This document shows positions 46,401 through 58,694 of a DNA stretch of 64,000 nucleotides, piece by piece (positions within the stretch are counted from its first letter, which is position 1; each line of letters begins with the position of its first letter). The DNA is from Reticulitermes speratus. Its lineage: Eukaryota; Arthropoda; Insecta; Blattodea; Rhinotermitidae. Under the pieces are notes generated by a model. It was not told where the DNA came from and did no database searches. It saw nothing but the letters and a program-made list of their open reading frames with translations. The position numbers and the translations under genes were made by a program. The stretch lies in assembly GCA_021186555.1 (NCBI GenBank), contig JAJKFL010000013.1, positions 42,223,144 to 42,287,143 on the forward strand. The letters are read 5' to 3'.

Positions 46401-49400
46401 TGCACTTCCCTTGTAAGAAGTTTTCTCTCATAAGAAGTTTCTCTTCACTGGTCCATTGGAAAACTTCTTATATGGTAAATGCTGTATATCATGGCCGTGG
46501 CTTTGTGCTCATTTGTATAAGTGATTGAATTTGATGTCTCAGTGAGTTTGATGTATCCAGAGTAGAACAGGGTTTAACAGTTCTTAATTTATTCTGTTAT
46601 GTGTGTTGCAGGAAGAGGTAGCTCGCTTGAAGAAGCAGTGTGATGAAGTAGCCCAAGAGCGCAATTCTGCTATTCGGGAACGTAATGGTTTGAAGCAGCA
46701 GTGCACTTCTGCAATACGTCAATGGGATATTGCTCTTCGTGAAAGAAATGAATACAGAGAAGCCCTTGCTAAAGTTCAGCAGCAGCATGAAGAAGCAGTG
46801 AAAGAAATAAATCAGGCTATGGCTGTAAGAATGAAGGCAAGCAAGGACCTGAAGAGGCTGACTGAAGAGCGGAATGCTGCAATGCAGGAATACTCGCTCA
46901 TTATGAGTGAGAGAGACACAGTGCACAAAGAAATGGAAAAGCTGTCTGATGATCTGACACAGGCCTTCAAAAAAAATAAAACATTAGAAGTTGAGAACAA
47001 GGATTTTGTTGAAGAGGTAAATTTACATTCAGTTCAAAGTTTCATTTACAAAGTATGTCAGGAGAAGAACCAGCTTATACCCCACCTTTGCCTCTATGAA
47101 TCCCTATGAAAATATCAAGGTACATTTCCTCTGGTGGCTTTTAAAATTAGAAACCTAGTAGGTTATGTCTGATAACTCTGACAAGGTTACCAATTTAAAG
47201 GGGAGTGTCTGGTATGTCACAGTAGTTGCAAGCTGATTTGAGGATAATATTGTTCCTTTAATGTTGTAAAATGTCACACTTTATAAGTATAATGTGTCTG
47301 TCATAAGGATCTTATTGGACCTAATGTGGTTACAGTACTTTTTCATGTTGCGCTGAAATATATTTCGCTCGTAAGTCAGATACACGGGTTTCTTGTTTTA
47401 ACATTATGAGATCAATTTTCAGTCATACTATAGTGTATGTCCTGTGATTGTGTTTTGTTAGTGGCGTAACCTGTTTGTGTATAGATACTGATGAAATTCA
47501 GGGGATATAAGCACATATGCATTTGACTTGGACGCTTTAAAATCAGTGTTAATAAATTTCAGAGCATATATTGAAGTCACTATTTTATGCTAAATAGAAA
47601 ACATAGGAAGTAAAGGTAAAGTTGTCCCTGTGCATGGCATTAAGGCAGATGGGGTGAGTGGAGGTATAGCCCCACTCATTTTTAACCTGGGCACTAAATG
47701 AGGTGAGTGACAGCCACACACTCTGGCTGCTTTCCCCTGGGTGGAAAGAGCATGTGATACCAGTTAAGTAGCAGGCTGTCTGGGCCCCAGAGCCAGTCTG
47801 GACACACTGGAAAGGAGAAAAATCTGTTGCCTCTGCTGGAAATCAAACCATGATTCCATGGTTGTCCAGCCCATAGCCTACTCACTATAATGACTATGCA
47901 AAACACAGCTACTGGCAGACAGTGACAAAAATTAAAATAAGTATGAGAAATTAACCGTGGTTTATTTTGAAATCTAAAGTTCTCATGGCACTGAAGGTTA
48001 GGTTGTACAACAAACTAAATGTGGTTAGCTTGTGATCTAATGGGATATGACACCATTTGTTTTTCACCTTCCATACTACATAACATAGAAGATGACAGTG
48101 TAAAAGAAAATTAGATTTTATTTACACTAGAATGTACCTTCTTAGATTTACCGTTGACTGTTACAAGTTTGTTTTGTGGCCACATTGCTGTTCAGAGTGT
48201 GCTGCAGTTTTAAATGATACAATTAATCAGAAAGGAGGGATATTTTTGTGTTCAATGTGAATTATACTTGAAGTTAATCATATATTTCACTTTTTTGTTT
48301 TGTGACTGATTATAGATCTTCCGTAATATAAACCAGTTGGTTAAGTTGCATCATATAGCTTTCCCACCAAAGTAATTCTGTCTGTCAAAAAGTGTTAGGA
48401 GATAATTATGTTTTGCATTGAAATGTAAATCTTTAAACAGCTGGGTTTGTGTTTAAATTTTGGTGCATGGTTTGTGAAAAGTGTGAGTATTATTTGAACA
48501 GAAAAAGATAAAATTATGATATAAATGGCATTTTGTGGAAAATAAAACAGAGATTATGCAGCATGTCTTAAAAATGCAGCAGATTTTCTTGTTGCCCGAA
48601 TACATAAAATTAATTTCTAGGGTTGTTAATGCGGGTCGTTTTAAAGTCCAATCAGTGTAGATCCAAATCAAATGTAGTGCACTTTTTTCAGTGTATTGTG
48701 CTTCTGCCATATGAATACTTCAGAACTGATTATGTACATGGCTTTGTAATGTGCTTATATGTGAATCTGCATGCATGATATTACTTTTGTTGCAGAAAAA
48801 AGCTCTTTCATATCAAATAGAAACTTTGAAGCGAGAAATTGCATCTGCACTGCATGATCGTGATAAGGCATTGAAGGAATGTAATGATTTGAGAGAGAAA
48901 TTTGGTGAATACACAGCAAAAGAAGAATCCACTAGAGAAGGTTTAAAGTCTAGATTGGAATACAATTCTTATAGCAGGGAACGGTATGTAATAGAAAGAA
49001 TTGTATGTGCTGCATGTGAGATTTGAGATTAGCATGGAAGTCGCTTATATTGTGGTTCTCTGTGTTATGTAACTTTGTTGTTTGGTAGGCGGGTACCAGC
49101 ATTACACCGTCTTCATCTTCCTACTCAGAAAATTATGGAAACAATGTGCTTCTCTGAAACATATGTATGGTCTCTCAGATTGCCATGATGCACTCGTGTA
49201 GCAAGACCTGTACCCTACCCCCACCCTGCTAGCTCTTGCACAATGGAAATGCCAACACAGTAACCACCTATCAGATCATGCAGTGTCATAACCCAGAAGA
49301 CCACAGTATGAACTTGTACATAGTTTTGCAATTTTTGGTCAAATTGGGTTTCAGTTAATATTTTAAGAGCTCTGTGTTGTTATTGCATTTTTTTTCTTGT

Positions 49401-52400
49401 GTAATTACATTTCTCGTTTTATGCAAATGGAATATTTCATCCATGTGTCATCTTCTGTATCACATAGGTCATTTTATATGATAATGAATGCAGTAATTTT
49501 GAGTGTGGGTGCTGAGTGTGTACACAGAATTCTTCTTTTGGAAGTTAAAATTCTTAAAATTGTTAAAATAGTGTACTTCTTTACATTGTTACATATCTAA
49601 AGTGTATTTTTGTATAAGACATTTCAATAAGCTGGTTTTTGTAAAGCTTTATAATAGGAGTAATTGTAAATAACAGTTTCATTTTTTTCTGTGGCATATT
49701 TAACACCAATACTGTTTTACTGACATACTCACTCACTCCTTGGCTGTACGGCCCTCTGAGAGCCTTGGTCTCCTAAATTACAGACACCCATTCTTGTCTG
49801 TCCACTGCCTTCTGTCACCATAGTAGTAATTTAGAATATGTATGTTTGACACAAAAGGTTTGATTGTATCTCTCATGTATATATATACATATGTTTTGTC
49901 TTCCTGTTTAGTGATAATTCAAGAGAAGTTTCAACTGAAGTTTTAAAAAGCACCAGAGATATGTATGGAAAGTCTCAGAAAGAAAGAATGGATAATCTGG
50001 ATCAAGCAAACCAAGAGATTGACAGGTTACGGAAACAGTTGGATAAATTGCAAGTCGAGCTTCAAGGTGAATACTGACAAAGAGAAAAAGAGAGTTCAGT
50101 ATCAAATGATAAGCACATTCCTTTTAAATGAAGTTCCTGCTGACAAAATGAAAGAAACCAGATTCTTTCAAGGGAGTTTCATGAGACACAAGTGTTTCCT
50201 TCAACACCTGAACTCTCTATCAGTATTGGTGACATGTTACACAGTTCATTTGTGCTAAATGTGCATGTGAACTGTTCTTTATTTGGTATTGTTAGTACCT
50301 TCACTCTCTGCATAGATGTTCTTACATGCATTTGCTTTCAGGAGAAAAAACATAAAAATATTTGAATTGTGATGCAGTAATTATGAATATTTATTTTTAA
50401 TGGATGTAATATATATATGTTACAGCTGTAGAGTGTATGGTTAAACACTGTATAATGTCCTTTGCATATTTTTATTAATTTTGGTTAGTTACAGTTTTGT
50501 AAATAATTGTCCTACTGTTTCCTGAGACTGAAATTATGAGTTTGTCTCTTTTGTGCTAATTTTTGTTGCTGTCTAAATTATTGAATGACCCTAGCCACCA
50601 CATAATTATGACACTAAGTGTTGGTGGTCAGTGACTTCATGATGTAATTGTTGTGCTCTTGCTTTTTATTTTTAAAATTCAGATTTCAAGTCTCATCCAG
50701 GGAAGTGGTTGTCCTGGTTTTAGGTCTTTGTGGTTTTCTGTAGTTTCTGTGGTACTCACTAGAAGTGGAGTGCAAGCAATATATTTCCACTACCTCAGAT
50801 TGGGTCACAACTTGCACATGTTGAAATTTAAATTTAAGAATGCAATAAAAGTATGGATTTTAATATGTAAACAAAAATTTCAGGTTAGTATGTATTCTTT
50901 GAAAAAAGAACCTGAGTTTCTGTGTACAAAACTGTTTTAATTCAATATCTTATTGGGTTATTTAGCAGTGCTGTCAGTATCAAAGACTGTGTAGTATTGA
51001 ATAATAGGGTGATTCATGAATAATGATTTTGAAAGAATTTGGAAGAAAGTGGTCATGTCCTAATTGTGATACTCTCCCAGAATTTGCCTGAAGGTACTGG
51101 GTAAAACCACAAAAAGTCAGTCATGGTACCTGTTTTCCTGCCCAAGGTTCAAACCAGGCACTATCGCAAATACAAGTCTCCTGTTTGGTAATTGACATTT
51201 ATGATGATGGAGCCTCTCTGATCTTTTCAAAATACTGCCTGTGTTTGCTGGGTCATGGAAAGCATTTTACTTCTGAATGCCATGTGCCACAAGAAAAGTA
51301 TGATTTTGCTAAACTTTATTATATTGCTCATTTTGAGAGTCATGTGCAAGCACAAGGTTGGTTGCGTAGTGAGTATCACTGATGTAAGGTAAATGCTGAG
51401 ATTGCAAGCCCGTCTTGAAATAGGTTTCTGTCGTATCCTTCCTTACCATTTACTGCTTTATTGATACAGCATCTTCAAATAATGTGAGAAGGAACATGAG
51501 GTTTTCACCAAATTTTAATGCTTTTTAAGTTTGTTTATTGATTATGTATACTTTATAATAAAAACAGCATTTTCTATGTCATTTGAGGGACAGCTTGAAC
51601 TGTACATTTTATGTTCCTGAATTTTGTCAGATGACCAATTGCCTGCAGTAGGAAAAGGTTATGATCATCTTTAATTGAAACTTTCTTTTTTTAGAGGCTA
51701 CTCAAGAAGCTGAAGTTTCCAAGCGACGGAGGGACTGGGCATTTAGTGAGAGAGATAAGATTGTGTTAGAGAGAGAAAGCATTCGTACTCTTTGTGATCG
51801 GCTGAGAAAGGAGCGTGACCGAGCAGTGTCTGACCTAGCAGAAGCACTTAGAGACTCTGATGATATCAAGAAACAGCGGAATGAAGCTTCAAAAGAACTC
51901 AAAGACCTAAAGTATATTTATTTATGTAATCTTTATTTGTAACTTCAGTGTAGTGTGTTTATTGTTAAATGTGACAATTAAAAATTTGTCTGTAGGGAAA
52001 GAATGGAAGCTGAACAGGAAAAAGAAACTAGAATGCAACAGTTCCGCACTGTGGGTCACAATCATAGCCATGATTCTGCTATTGATGCTGACCTCCAAGA
52101 GTGGGAGACAGAAATACTGGATATTGATTTGGTAAGTTACAGCAAGGAAATAGATATGCATTAAATTAATTTTTGTGGCAGTAGTGTAGATTGAGTGTTT
52201 ATGTTTGTATATTTAGTGACAATTTTAATCAAACATTGATAATGGTAAAACATGATAAAATTACTGGCAGCTGTGTTTGTCATTTTAGAAAGTCACAGTG
52301 AACGAAACACTGCACATAATGGAAGCAGGACATAGTGCGTGGTGCTAGTATATTGGTGCAATATGGAGACTAATGTACTGTCCATGTTTTGTAAGCTGCA

Positions 52401-55400
52401 CTCCGCCATCCCTTTTGGTGATTGATAGTTAATTGTGTAATAAAGTATGTTTTTTTGTTGTTGTTTCTAGAGTGGACTTGCTTCAGATGATGACCTTGGT
52501 TTTGATTTGGTTGGTGGAAGGGATGACCCACATTATCCTAATGACAGTGGCATTTATGTATCATCAATCACCAAAGGCAGTGTGGCAGATGGAAAGCTAA
52601 AGTAAGTTGAAAGACAAACCAGCAAGGCTGCTGGCTGATGTGGGCTTCCTCTAGGGGGTTTTTCCTTATAGGGACTGAAGTCATTTTGAATCCTGTCATT
52701 CATCATCATCATTCTCTAAAGGCTAAGCCTTGTCGCTGCAACCGTAGATGTCTGTCTTGTGCCAGTCTCTTCAGTTCGGCGTAGGAGTTGCAAAAGAGTT
52801 CCTTCATCAGATTCTTGATGTAAGAGAGCCTCGGTCGTCCTCTACTTTTCTTCCCCAACACTCTACCTTCCATGATGTTGGTAACAAAACCATTATGTCA
52901 TTATTAAACTTAAATAGGTTCACATAGTTATCATGTGTGTGAGTAAATGTTTGAATGCTTGTTTGTGTGTTGTGTCATCAGAAACGTAATTTGTTTTGAA
53001 AATTAGTATTTAATTAGTTTTTGATTATCAAATCTTGCACCAAAATGAGGTTGAAATTTTCTAGGATAAAAGAAAGTTAATTTTAATTTTTCATTTCATT
53101 ATTTAGCAGTAATATTAAATTCCAGTTTTTTGAAAAGGTATTTTTTAACATTTTGGTTTCCATATATTTGGTTTTACATTCCTGTTAGTGAACCAAAAAA
53201 AGCTACACATGGAAAGTAAACACATTTTTAAAATATAACATTTACACTAACCTTAACCTTCCCCCTTCGTATTACCTGCACCCTACATACAATAATCGAT
53301 ACCAGTTCCTTTCTGTAATATATTTACTATGTAGCAGGAAGACAGTTTGAAGTGGTGTGTACTTGCATGTGTGTCTGCGTGCACAGTGCAGTTTTCTTGC
53401 GGAAAAGTTAGCAGTACTCACAAAGCAAAATGACTGTAGGACTATATACCTTACTTTCCTTTAAGGAAAAAGTTTCCAGTGCTGTGCACTGCTAGGAAAC
53501 AGTCACTGTGTGTGTATGTGTGTGTGCACACGCACATGTGTGTGATGTGATGTGGTGTGGTAAGAAAATCATTCAGAAGTGTTTTGTATTTTTTATCGCA
53601 GGCTTAATGACTGTATTAGCCGAGTGAATAATTTGGATTGTAGTAATGTTAGCAAGAGGATGGTGTTGGAGACAGTTCGTTCGGGTGGTGGTGTGGCCAA
53701 CATGGTTGTTCGGAGGCGTCGAATGGGGGGACGTTCTCTTCATACCACACAGGTAGGCTGAATCAGTCTTGCATGTATGTTGTAACTGTTATTGTATTAG
53801 TGTAAAATATGTACTGTGTGAGGATATACAATAGAACCCCTGCTTAATACATCCTTAGGGGAAAGGAATTTTAATATAAAATAGAGAAAATGGATATAGA
53901 AAGGTAAATTAATAGTGTTATATTTTGTAACTCAGTGATATTACACAAATTCTTACTGAAAGTGCTTCATATGGGGAGTTACTTTTTCTTTTCTGCCAGT
54001 GACAGGTGTGATTCAACAGATGTTAACTGCATGGTAAATGAGTTTGTGATGGTTGTGTACATTCACTTCCCTATAGACAAAATTTTATGGGTGTATATAT
54101 AAATTCCATACATTACTGAAATGTCTTCTTTTTATTATTATACATTTACAGGGATTAAATACTATTTAACATATATATGAATGGCTGCAGTTTGTGAAAC
54201 AAACCAACACAACATTGAACACAATGTGGCCATATCTTTTCATCACATAAGATCACTGATCATACATTAATACTAAGAAGTGAGGCAGATGTGTGATACT
54301 AATATAATTCTAGCATTTGGAACTTATACAGGGATAGGTCATAAATAACTGACACATTTGAACAGTAAATTATTTATTGATTAAAAAGGTAATAAAATTT
54401 GTTTATATGTTCTTATTTTACATACTTTGGAGTTTTGTGTGTGGCATGAGAAGTGTAAAAGATGAGCTGCTTTGGAAGCTATGCATTCTGGGACATGTTG
54501 AGTGAATTTTTTCATGACTTTCTGTAGCGCTTCATCTGTTCCCGCAGTTTCATCACAAATACACATCTTCAGCTCTTCAGTAATTCATGCTTTATTTGCA
54601 TACACATGGTTTTTCATGTAAACCCACAAGAAGTAGGGGCTGTGAGATTACCTTAAAAATTACATGTGTGTAACTAAACCACAAACTTCTGAAGAGTTAG
54701 AGATGTGTATTCATGACAAAATCGGTGGAACAGATGAAGAAGTGCTATGCAAAGTAATGAAAAATGTTCAATGAATGTGTTTAAGAATCTGTAGCTTCTA
54801 AAGGATCTTGTCTTTTACCCTCCATATTCACACGTAGAACTTCAAAGTGTATAGAACATATGTATGTAAACACATTTGCTTTCCTGCTTTTTTTGAATAT
54901 GTAGTTACACTTCAAATATGTTACTCATTTCTGACAGACCTTGTATAATGACTTGTGATAATAGAAAGACTCAGATTTTAATAGAATAAATGCAAGCACT
55001 TCAAATAAAAGTGTTAGCAAAACATATGTAGGAAAATAGTATTGAATGTGCATGGTACTGTTACTAATATTAGGAAAAATAAGGATATAATAGGAGTGAG
55101 AGTAAGAAGTCAAAACTGGGGTTTCACTTTAGCTGGTATATGTGGAATTACCTGTGTACTTGAAGTCATTGTGCTGAGATAATATATATATATTTTGCAG
55201 TTACACCTGAATGTTAGTGAACATGGTCTGGCTCTTGAAACTGGAATCTACATTTGCAAAATCAATCCAGGCTCTTTAGCTGCAAAGGAGGGGAACTTGG
55301 CAGTGGGGGATAGAGTTCTTAGTGTAAGTTGGAAATCCCTATTTATTTTTGTACAGTTTCTTAGTCGTCACTCTGCTTCTCTGAAATTTTACAGGAACAC

Positions 55401-58400
55401 TTAATAATAAATGTCATAATTCTTTTTCTTTAGATTAATAACAAACCCATGGATGGACTCAAAAGTGCCAGAGAAGCAATGGCAATCATGGATGAGGCGT
55501 GTGACATCTTAACCATAACAACTGTCAAAGGATCTATGTCTCCAATCAATTCAAATTCTAGTGGGCAGATTGTTACTTCTGAAGAAGAAAGAGGATGTTT
55601 CAGCAGCTCAAATTCCACATCAAAATCAGTAAAGAAAAGCAGTCAGAGAATGGTGAACAGCTGCTCACAGACTGATGATGAGAGGCTGGTAGGAATGAAT
55701 AGTCATGGTGCAGCAGGGGAATTTGTTGACAAGAGATACATGAGCAGTGCTTTTGGGGTAAATGAACGTGCTGTATACAAAGTAAGCAAGTCAACAACAG
55801 AGAAGCAAACAAACTCTGGGGCTTGGGAAATGATACGAGAGAAGATCGACATTGTTCGAGGGAGACGACATTCGAAGGAAAGGAACCGTGAGAGCACAGA
55901 TGAGAAGAAACATCGGAACTCTTCTCCTAATACTTTTGAACAGGAAAGAGATGATGCAATTGCTGAATTGGACTCAGTGATTGAAAGTTATCATGGCAAA
56001 ACAAGTGGCAGTGTGCTAAAACGTAGTAGAAAACGAGGAAAGGAACTTGAAAAGAATGGTGGTACTTGGCCAAAAGCTCGTAATGGCCCTGTGATAGAGC
56101 ATGGTACAGGCACAATTCTGCACCCGAGGAAACATAAAGAGAGGTTACCTCTTTCTGAACTGTTAAACAACCCTCCCAAGTACCCTCCTGACACTCTTCA
56201 CTACTGTTCCAGTGGAGGATCTGAGCAGCCCTCCCGACCCATTAATATGGCTCATGATCGGGCAGTATCATGCTCAGCAGCATACAAGACTCAAGATACA
56301 AATTCTGTTCTGCATTTCAACAAATCAGGCGGTCTACTTTGTACTCAGAAATCATTCACTCCAACCCCATTCAAGGAGTTAATGTGTGAGAACAAATCTA
56401 GTACTGAATTCAATCGGGACAGGGAAAGGGACAGACTGAGTGTCCTTGCACCTTCTGATGCTAGCATTGACTTCTCTGTCAAATCTGGGAACATTGGTAA
56501 GGAGGTGCTGGAGTACTATGCAAAGAAGAAAAGCAGCAAGTACCCACCTAGTGACAGTGAGAGCAACATTAGTCCAGTGGAATCGCTGCCTTCACACAGT
56601 CGTATCCACTCACAGCTGTATGGAGTTCCTGCCACCATACATCCATCCTTGGTGAGGTCGCTGCCCCATTATCCCTTCACACCATTTCACTTAGCACACC
56701 CTCATCCACATCCACATTCTGATTCAGTGACCACTTCTTTGCCAGCAAGGTATCCTTCCCCACCACACCTTCCATCCTCCCAGAGTGGAGAGTCCATTGG
56801 CCTGCCAGACTCAAGATCCTACTGCTTTGAGCCACCATACAGCCCAACTCCACAGGTGCGTTCCACTCTAATGCCCAGGAGTATGAAATTCAAAGTAGTA
56901 AAACCTGGATATAATGAAATGGGGTAGAATAACATATCTTGTGTGATAATTGATTTGCACATAATCGTCAGGTAACATAAGTGTACAGTAGTATGCTGTC
57001 AATGAATTTAATTCATGATTTGATTTAGTTGCCATTCTTTAAATGCTGGTTCGTTTTTTCGTGTTTTTTTTTTACTGACTTTGGCTTATATTATATATCT
57101 TTATGATATTTTTGTGAAGTTGGGATCCCAACCATGTACATGGATAATGTGTTACATAATAATTTTTTTGTGTCTCATTTGCCTCTTGATGGCTTCATGT
57201 TAAGCCAAAACATGTTGCATTACACTATCCAATATGCAAAGAGAGTCGTGACTGCCAGTTATTATCCACCTATGGTTTTTTCATGGCTATGCTACACATA
57301 TGATTTTTTGTAAGTTGTTAGAAGTGTACTAATATTTAGTAAAAAAAAGAAAGGTATGGACAAACTTCAACCGAGAGGATTTTATTGAATTAAACTTCAA
57401 CCACTTGGATTCCATTGTTGAATGGTACGTGGCATGCTAATACATGTAAAATAGGAGCACTTGACTCAAAGAGACATCTTGCTGTCAAGGTGTTTCTTTT
57501 GATCAAGTGTGATACTTCGAACCTAGACAGAATTCCAGACCAGAATGAAAATGTGAACTATCCTCCTCAGTTTGAAGTTATTGTGAATGGAATATGTCTT
57601 CAGAATTTCTCTCTTACCCTCGCAACCTTAGTTTTGGTTGCAATAGCAACTTGTTTTGTAATTTGTAATACAGAAAATGATGTGCACTTCCAGTGTTCAT
57701 CCAGCCATAACAAAATGGATAGTAACAGTCAGTAACCAAATTTATTTTTAATATCTGCACATGTACAGGATTTGAAAAAGTGTATACACTTCATCAAAAG
57801 ATAGGTTTAGGAGTAGTAGTAACATTCTGCATTATGTTACCCACAAATGTGGAATTGAAAGGAATATGAATTTGTTTAAAGTGGTACTGTTATGAAATAA
57901 GGAGTTCTGGGAAGAACTCATAAAGTCTTTTCTGCTGTGCAGACTGCTAGTAACAAAAATGTTGTGTAGTTAATTCATAAACAGGTAATGTGCATTTATG
58001 ACCAAACAGTGCAATGCAATGTAGCTGATGGCTTTGCAGGTAGACACATTTGCCGATGGTCGTATAAATTACCCTTTGGTGCCAGAAGTAAGTGCCTAGT
58101 GTACTCTGCAAAAGATGGGATTGAAATGGCCACCCATTACTTTGTATGTTCTTGGCAAATGATTTTAGGTGACATTCAGTTTTGTCATCATCACACCACA
58201 CGTTAGCTAGTCATCTTTCAGTGCTAAAGGGTGAACTCTGGGAGTCATATTTTGTAGCTTGCAGTTGTAAATGGAGTATAGTATGGATTACTATTATTGT
58301 CATCATGTCCCATTGAAATTGGATAGTCTTACCAAGACTATTAATTATAATTTTTTTCCTCCCTTACGTGTGCCTGGGAGGAAATGTATGAGAGGAACTG

Positions 58401-58694
58401 TGTTAGTATCATTATAACCAGGTTTTACTGCATTTTTTTTTCACCTTTTGATTTTGATTATTTTGTCCAGGTTGCAGTTTTGTTTAAGTATATAATGAAA
58501 ATGTAATTTTGTTTTCAGAACTTCCATCACTCACACTCACCCTCAGTTGACCTTCATCACCATCATAAACCACGCCCAATGCTACCAGCTCATTCTCATC
58601 CTGGTTATCGTGGTAATGAGGAAATTATCTCTGTCAGTTATCACAGCTATGAAGGCGGAACATTTCCACGGAAAAAAGAAAATCAGCGTATCAG
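37270..58694 (+). CDS. Dlg5: Discs large homolog 5 (Dlg5), 5' two thirds: coiled coil, PDZ1, PDZ2, linker
   Basis: Coding exons in frame: 37270-37312, 37450-37576, 40743-40962, 43952-44119, 46612-47016, 48796-48983, 49912-50066, 51695-51911, 51996-52131, 52471-52601, 53602-53752, 55201-55323, 55434-56855, 58519-58694. Together they give 1220 residues and 2 nt; the gene continues past 64000. The ATG has an in-frame TAA nine bases upstream. Residues about 35-540 form a long heptad-type coiled coil. PDZ1 covers about 547-640 (DLGFDLVGG loop, ending MVVRRRR) and PDZ2 about 645-721. Residues 722-1220 are Ser/Pro/His-rich with a conserved-looking DAIAELDSVIESYHG. PDZ3, PDZ4, SH3 and GK are expected downstream. 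Family role: MAGUK scaffold in cell polarity, junction and cadherin trafficking. No N-terminal CARD is seen. Confidence 0.93.
37577..40742. other. Dlg5 intron 2, simple repeats only
   Basis: Includes GT repeat 39188-39217 and C15 39220-39234. Short ORFs on both strands have no family resemblance. No transposon identified. Confidence 0.5.
39188..39234 (+). repeat. (GT)15 plus C15 tract
   Basis: GT dinucleotide run at 39188-39217, then 15 C at 39220-39234. Confidence 0.95.
42282..42737. mobile_element. Possible Tigger-like MITE (456 bp)
   Basis: The left end CAGTAAACTCCCCAAGAGTC is preceded by TA. A right end (reverse complement CAGAAGATTATTGATAGTCT) is followed by TA, with AGTCTGG/AGTCCAG motifs near both. 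The right end at 43102 has a more typical CAGTAAAACCTCGAGACC terminus, so the true partner is uncertain (42282-43102 is the alternative). Confidence 0.4.
43328..43466 (+). repeat. Compound pyrimidine microsatellite (TTC)n-(CT)n-(CTAT)n-(CTTT)n
   Basis: TTC units 43328-43379, CT units to 43411, CTAT units 43413-43440, CTTT units to about 43464. It produces artificial Leu- or Ser-runs in three + frames. Confidence 0.95.
44120..46611. other. Dlg5 intron 4, nothing recognised
   Basis: 2.5 kb, AT-rich. No gene, RNA or transposon with recognisable ends. Confidence 0.45.
46612..47016 (+). CDS. Dlg5: Dlg5 exon 5, core of the coiled coil
   Basis: 135 codons, phase 0 at both ends. Rich in repeats such as QERNSAIRERNGLKQQCTSA and LRERNEYREALAKVQQQHEE, which give an uninterrupted charged coiled coil typical of Dlg5 self-association and partner binding. 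The acceptor is TGTGTTGCAG and the donor GTAAAT. Confidence 0.9.
47017..48795. other. Dlg5 intron 5 with one SINE
   Basis: Besides the SINE at 47609-47912 nothing is recognised. The exon 5 frame reads on into the intron for about 30 codons, which is not coding. Confidence 0.45.
47609..47912 (-). mobile_element. tRNA-derived SINE (family A), full length
   Basis: On the - strand the head near 47912 contains an A-box-like TAGTGAGTAGGC and the B-box GGTTTGATTTCC. The body contains CCAGACTGGCTCTGGGGCC, and the 3' end is GGGACAACTTTACCTTTACT. Same family as 3373, 27184 and 33941. Confidence 0.75.
48984..49911. other. Dlg5 intron 6, nothing firm
   Basis: A stretch near 49735-49810 (GTACGGCCCTCTGAGAGCCT and following) looks like a dispersed repeat, but it could not be assigned. 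Confidence 0.35.
50067..51694. other. Dlg5 intron 7, possible old SINE head
   Basis: AAGGTTCAAACCAGG at about 51150 resembles a tRNA B-box, but no A-box or tail could be shown. Otherwise nothing. Confidence 0.35.
52471..53752 (+). CDS. Dlg5: Dlg5 exons 10-11: PDZ1
   Basis: Exon 10 (52471-52601) supplies the carboxylate-binding loop DLGFDLVGG and GIYVSSITKGSVADGKL. Exon 11 (53602-53752) supplies LNDCISRVNNLDCSNV, VLETVRSGGGVANMVVRRRR and a short tail. The 1-kb intron between them carries a LINE 3' fragment at 52699-52885. Confidence 0.9.
52699..52885 (-). mobile_element. LINE 3' fragment with GAT-repeat tail
   Basis: On the - strand the sequence from about 52885 reads IMEGRVLGKKSRGRPRLSYI, then KNLMKELF, then LKRLAQDRHLRLQRQGLAFR and a stop, the usual C-terminus of LINE RT proteins. 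A GATGATGATGA tail follows, which is the typical 3' end. It lies in the intron between the two PDZ1 exons. Confidence 0.7.
53753..55200. other. Dlg5 intron 11 with a foldback element
   Basis: Contains the inverted duplication at 54325-54948. A Tigger-like start (CAATAGAACCCCTGCTTAAT) near 53829 lacks a partner. Ends at acceptor TATTTTGCAG. Confidence 0.5.
54325..54948. mobile_element. Foldback element: two head-to-head transposase 3' ends
   Basis: Two arms of about 300 bp in opposite orientation meet at a loop of about 20 bp near 54625-54645. The left arm on - encodes ITEELKMCICDETAGTDEAL and then KVMKKF. The right arm on + encodes TSEELEMCIHDKIGGTDEE and then KVMKN. Both peptides look like the extreme C-terminus of IS630/mariner-like (DUF4817-associated) transposases (EELK...I...V...R). 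Both outer ends finish in TGTATA-type text: right CTTGTATA, left reverse complement CCCTGTATA. Confidence 0.6.
55201..55532 (+). CDS. Dlg5: Dlg5 exons 12-13 (start): PDZ2
   Basis: Exon 12 (55201-55323) reads HGLALETGIYICKINPGSLA and LAVGDRVLS. Exon 13 opens INNKPMDGLKSAREAMAIMD and ends the domain at ILTITTVKG (about 55532). A separate intron (55324-55433, 110 bp) splits the fold at the usual GDRVLSIN site. Confidence 0.9.
55434..56855 (+). CDS. Dlg5: Dlg5 exon 13, PDZ2 end and long linker, with a possible alternative 3' end
   Basis: 474 codons, phase 0. It encodes the end of PDZ2 and a long low-complexity linker containing HPHPHPH-like and Ser/Pro-rich stretches. The donor CAG|GTGCGT at 56856 is acceptable. 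If it is not used, the frame reads 23 more residues (start VRSTLMPRSMKFK, end GYNEMG) to a TAG at 56925-56927, giving a protein without PDZ3/PDZ4/SH3/GK. The next exon (58519) continues in phase 0 with NFHHSHSPSVDLHHHHK. Confidence 0.85.
56928..58518. other. Dlg5 intron 13, nothing recognised
   Basis: AT-rich, with short ORFs only. It could serve as 3' UTR of the intron-retained isoform. No clear AATAAA close to 56927 was found. Confidence 0.4.

Noticed and set aside
57415-57735. 106-codon + strand ORF in the last third of Dlg5
   Set aside because: Not in phase with the Dlg5 exons; no family resemblance. One hydrophobic stretch (LTLATLVLVAIATCFVIC) could suggest a membrane segment, but nothing else supports a gene.
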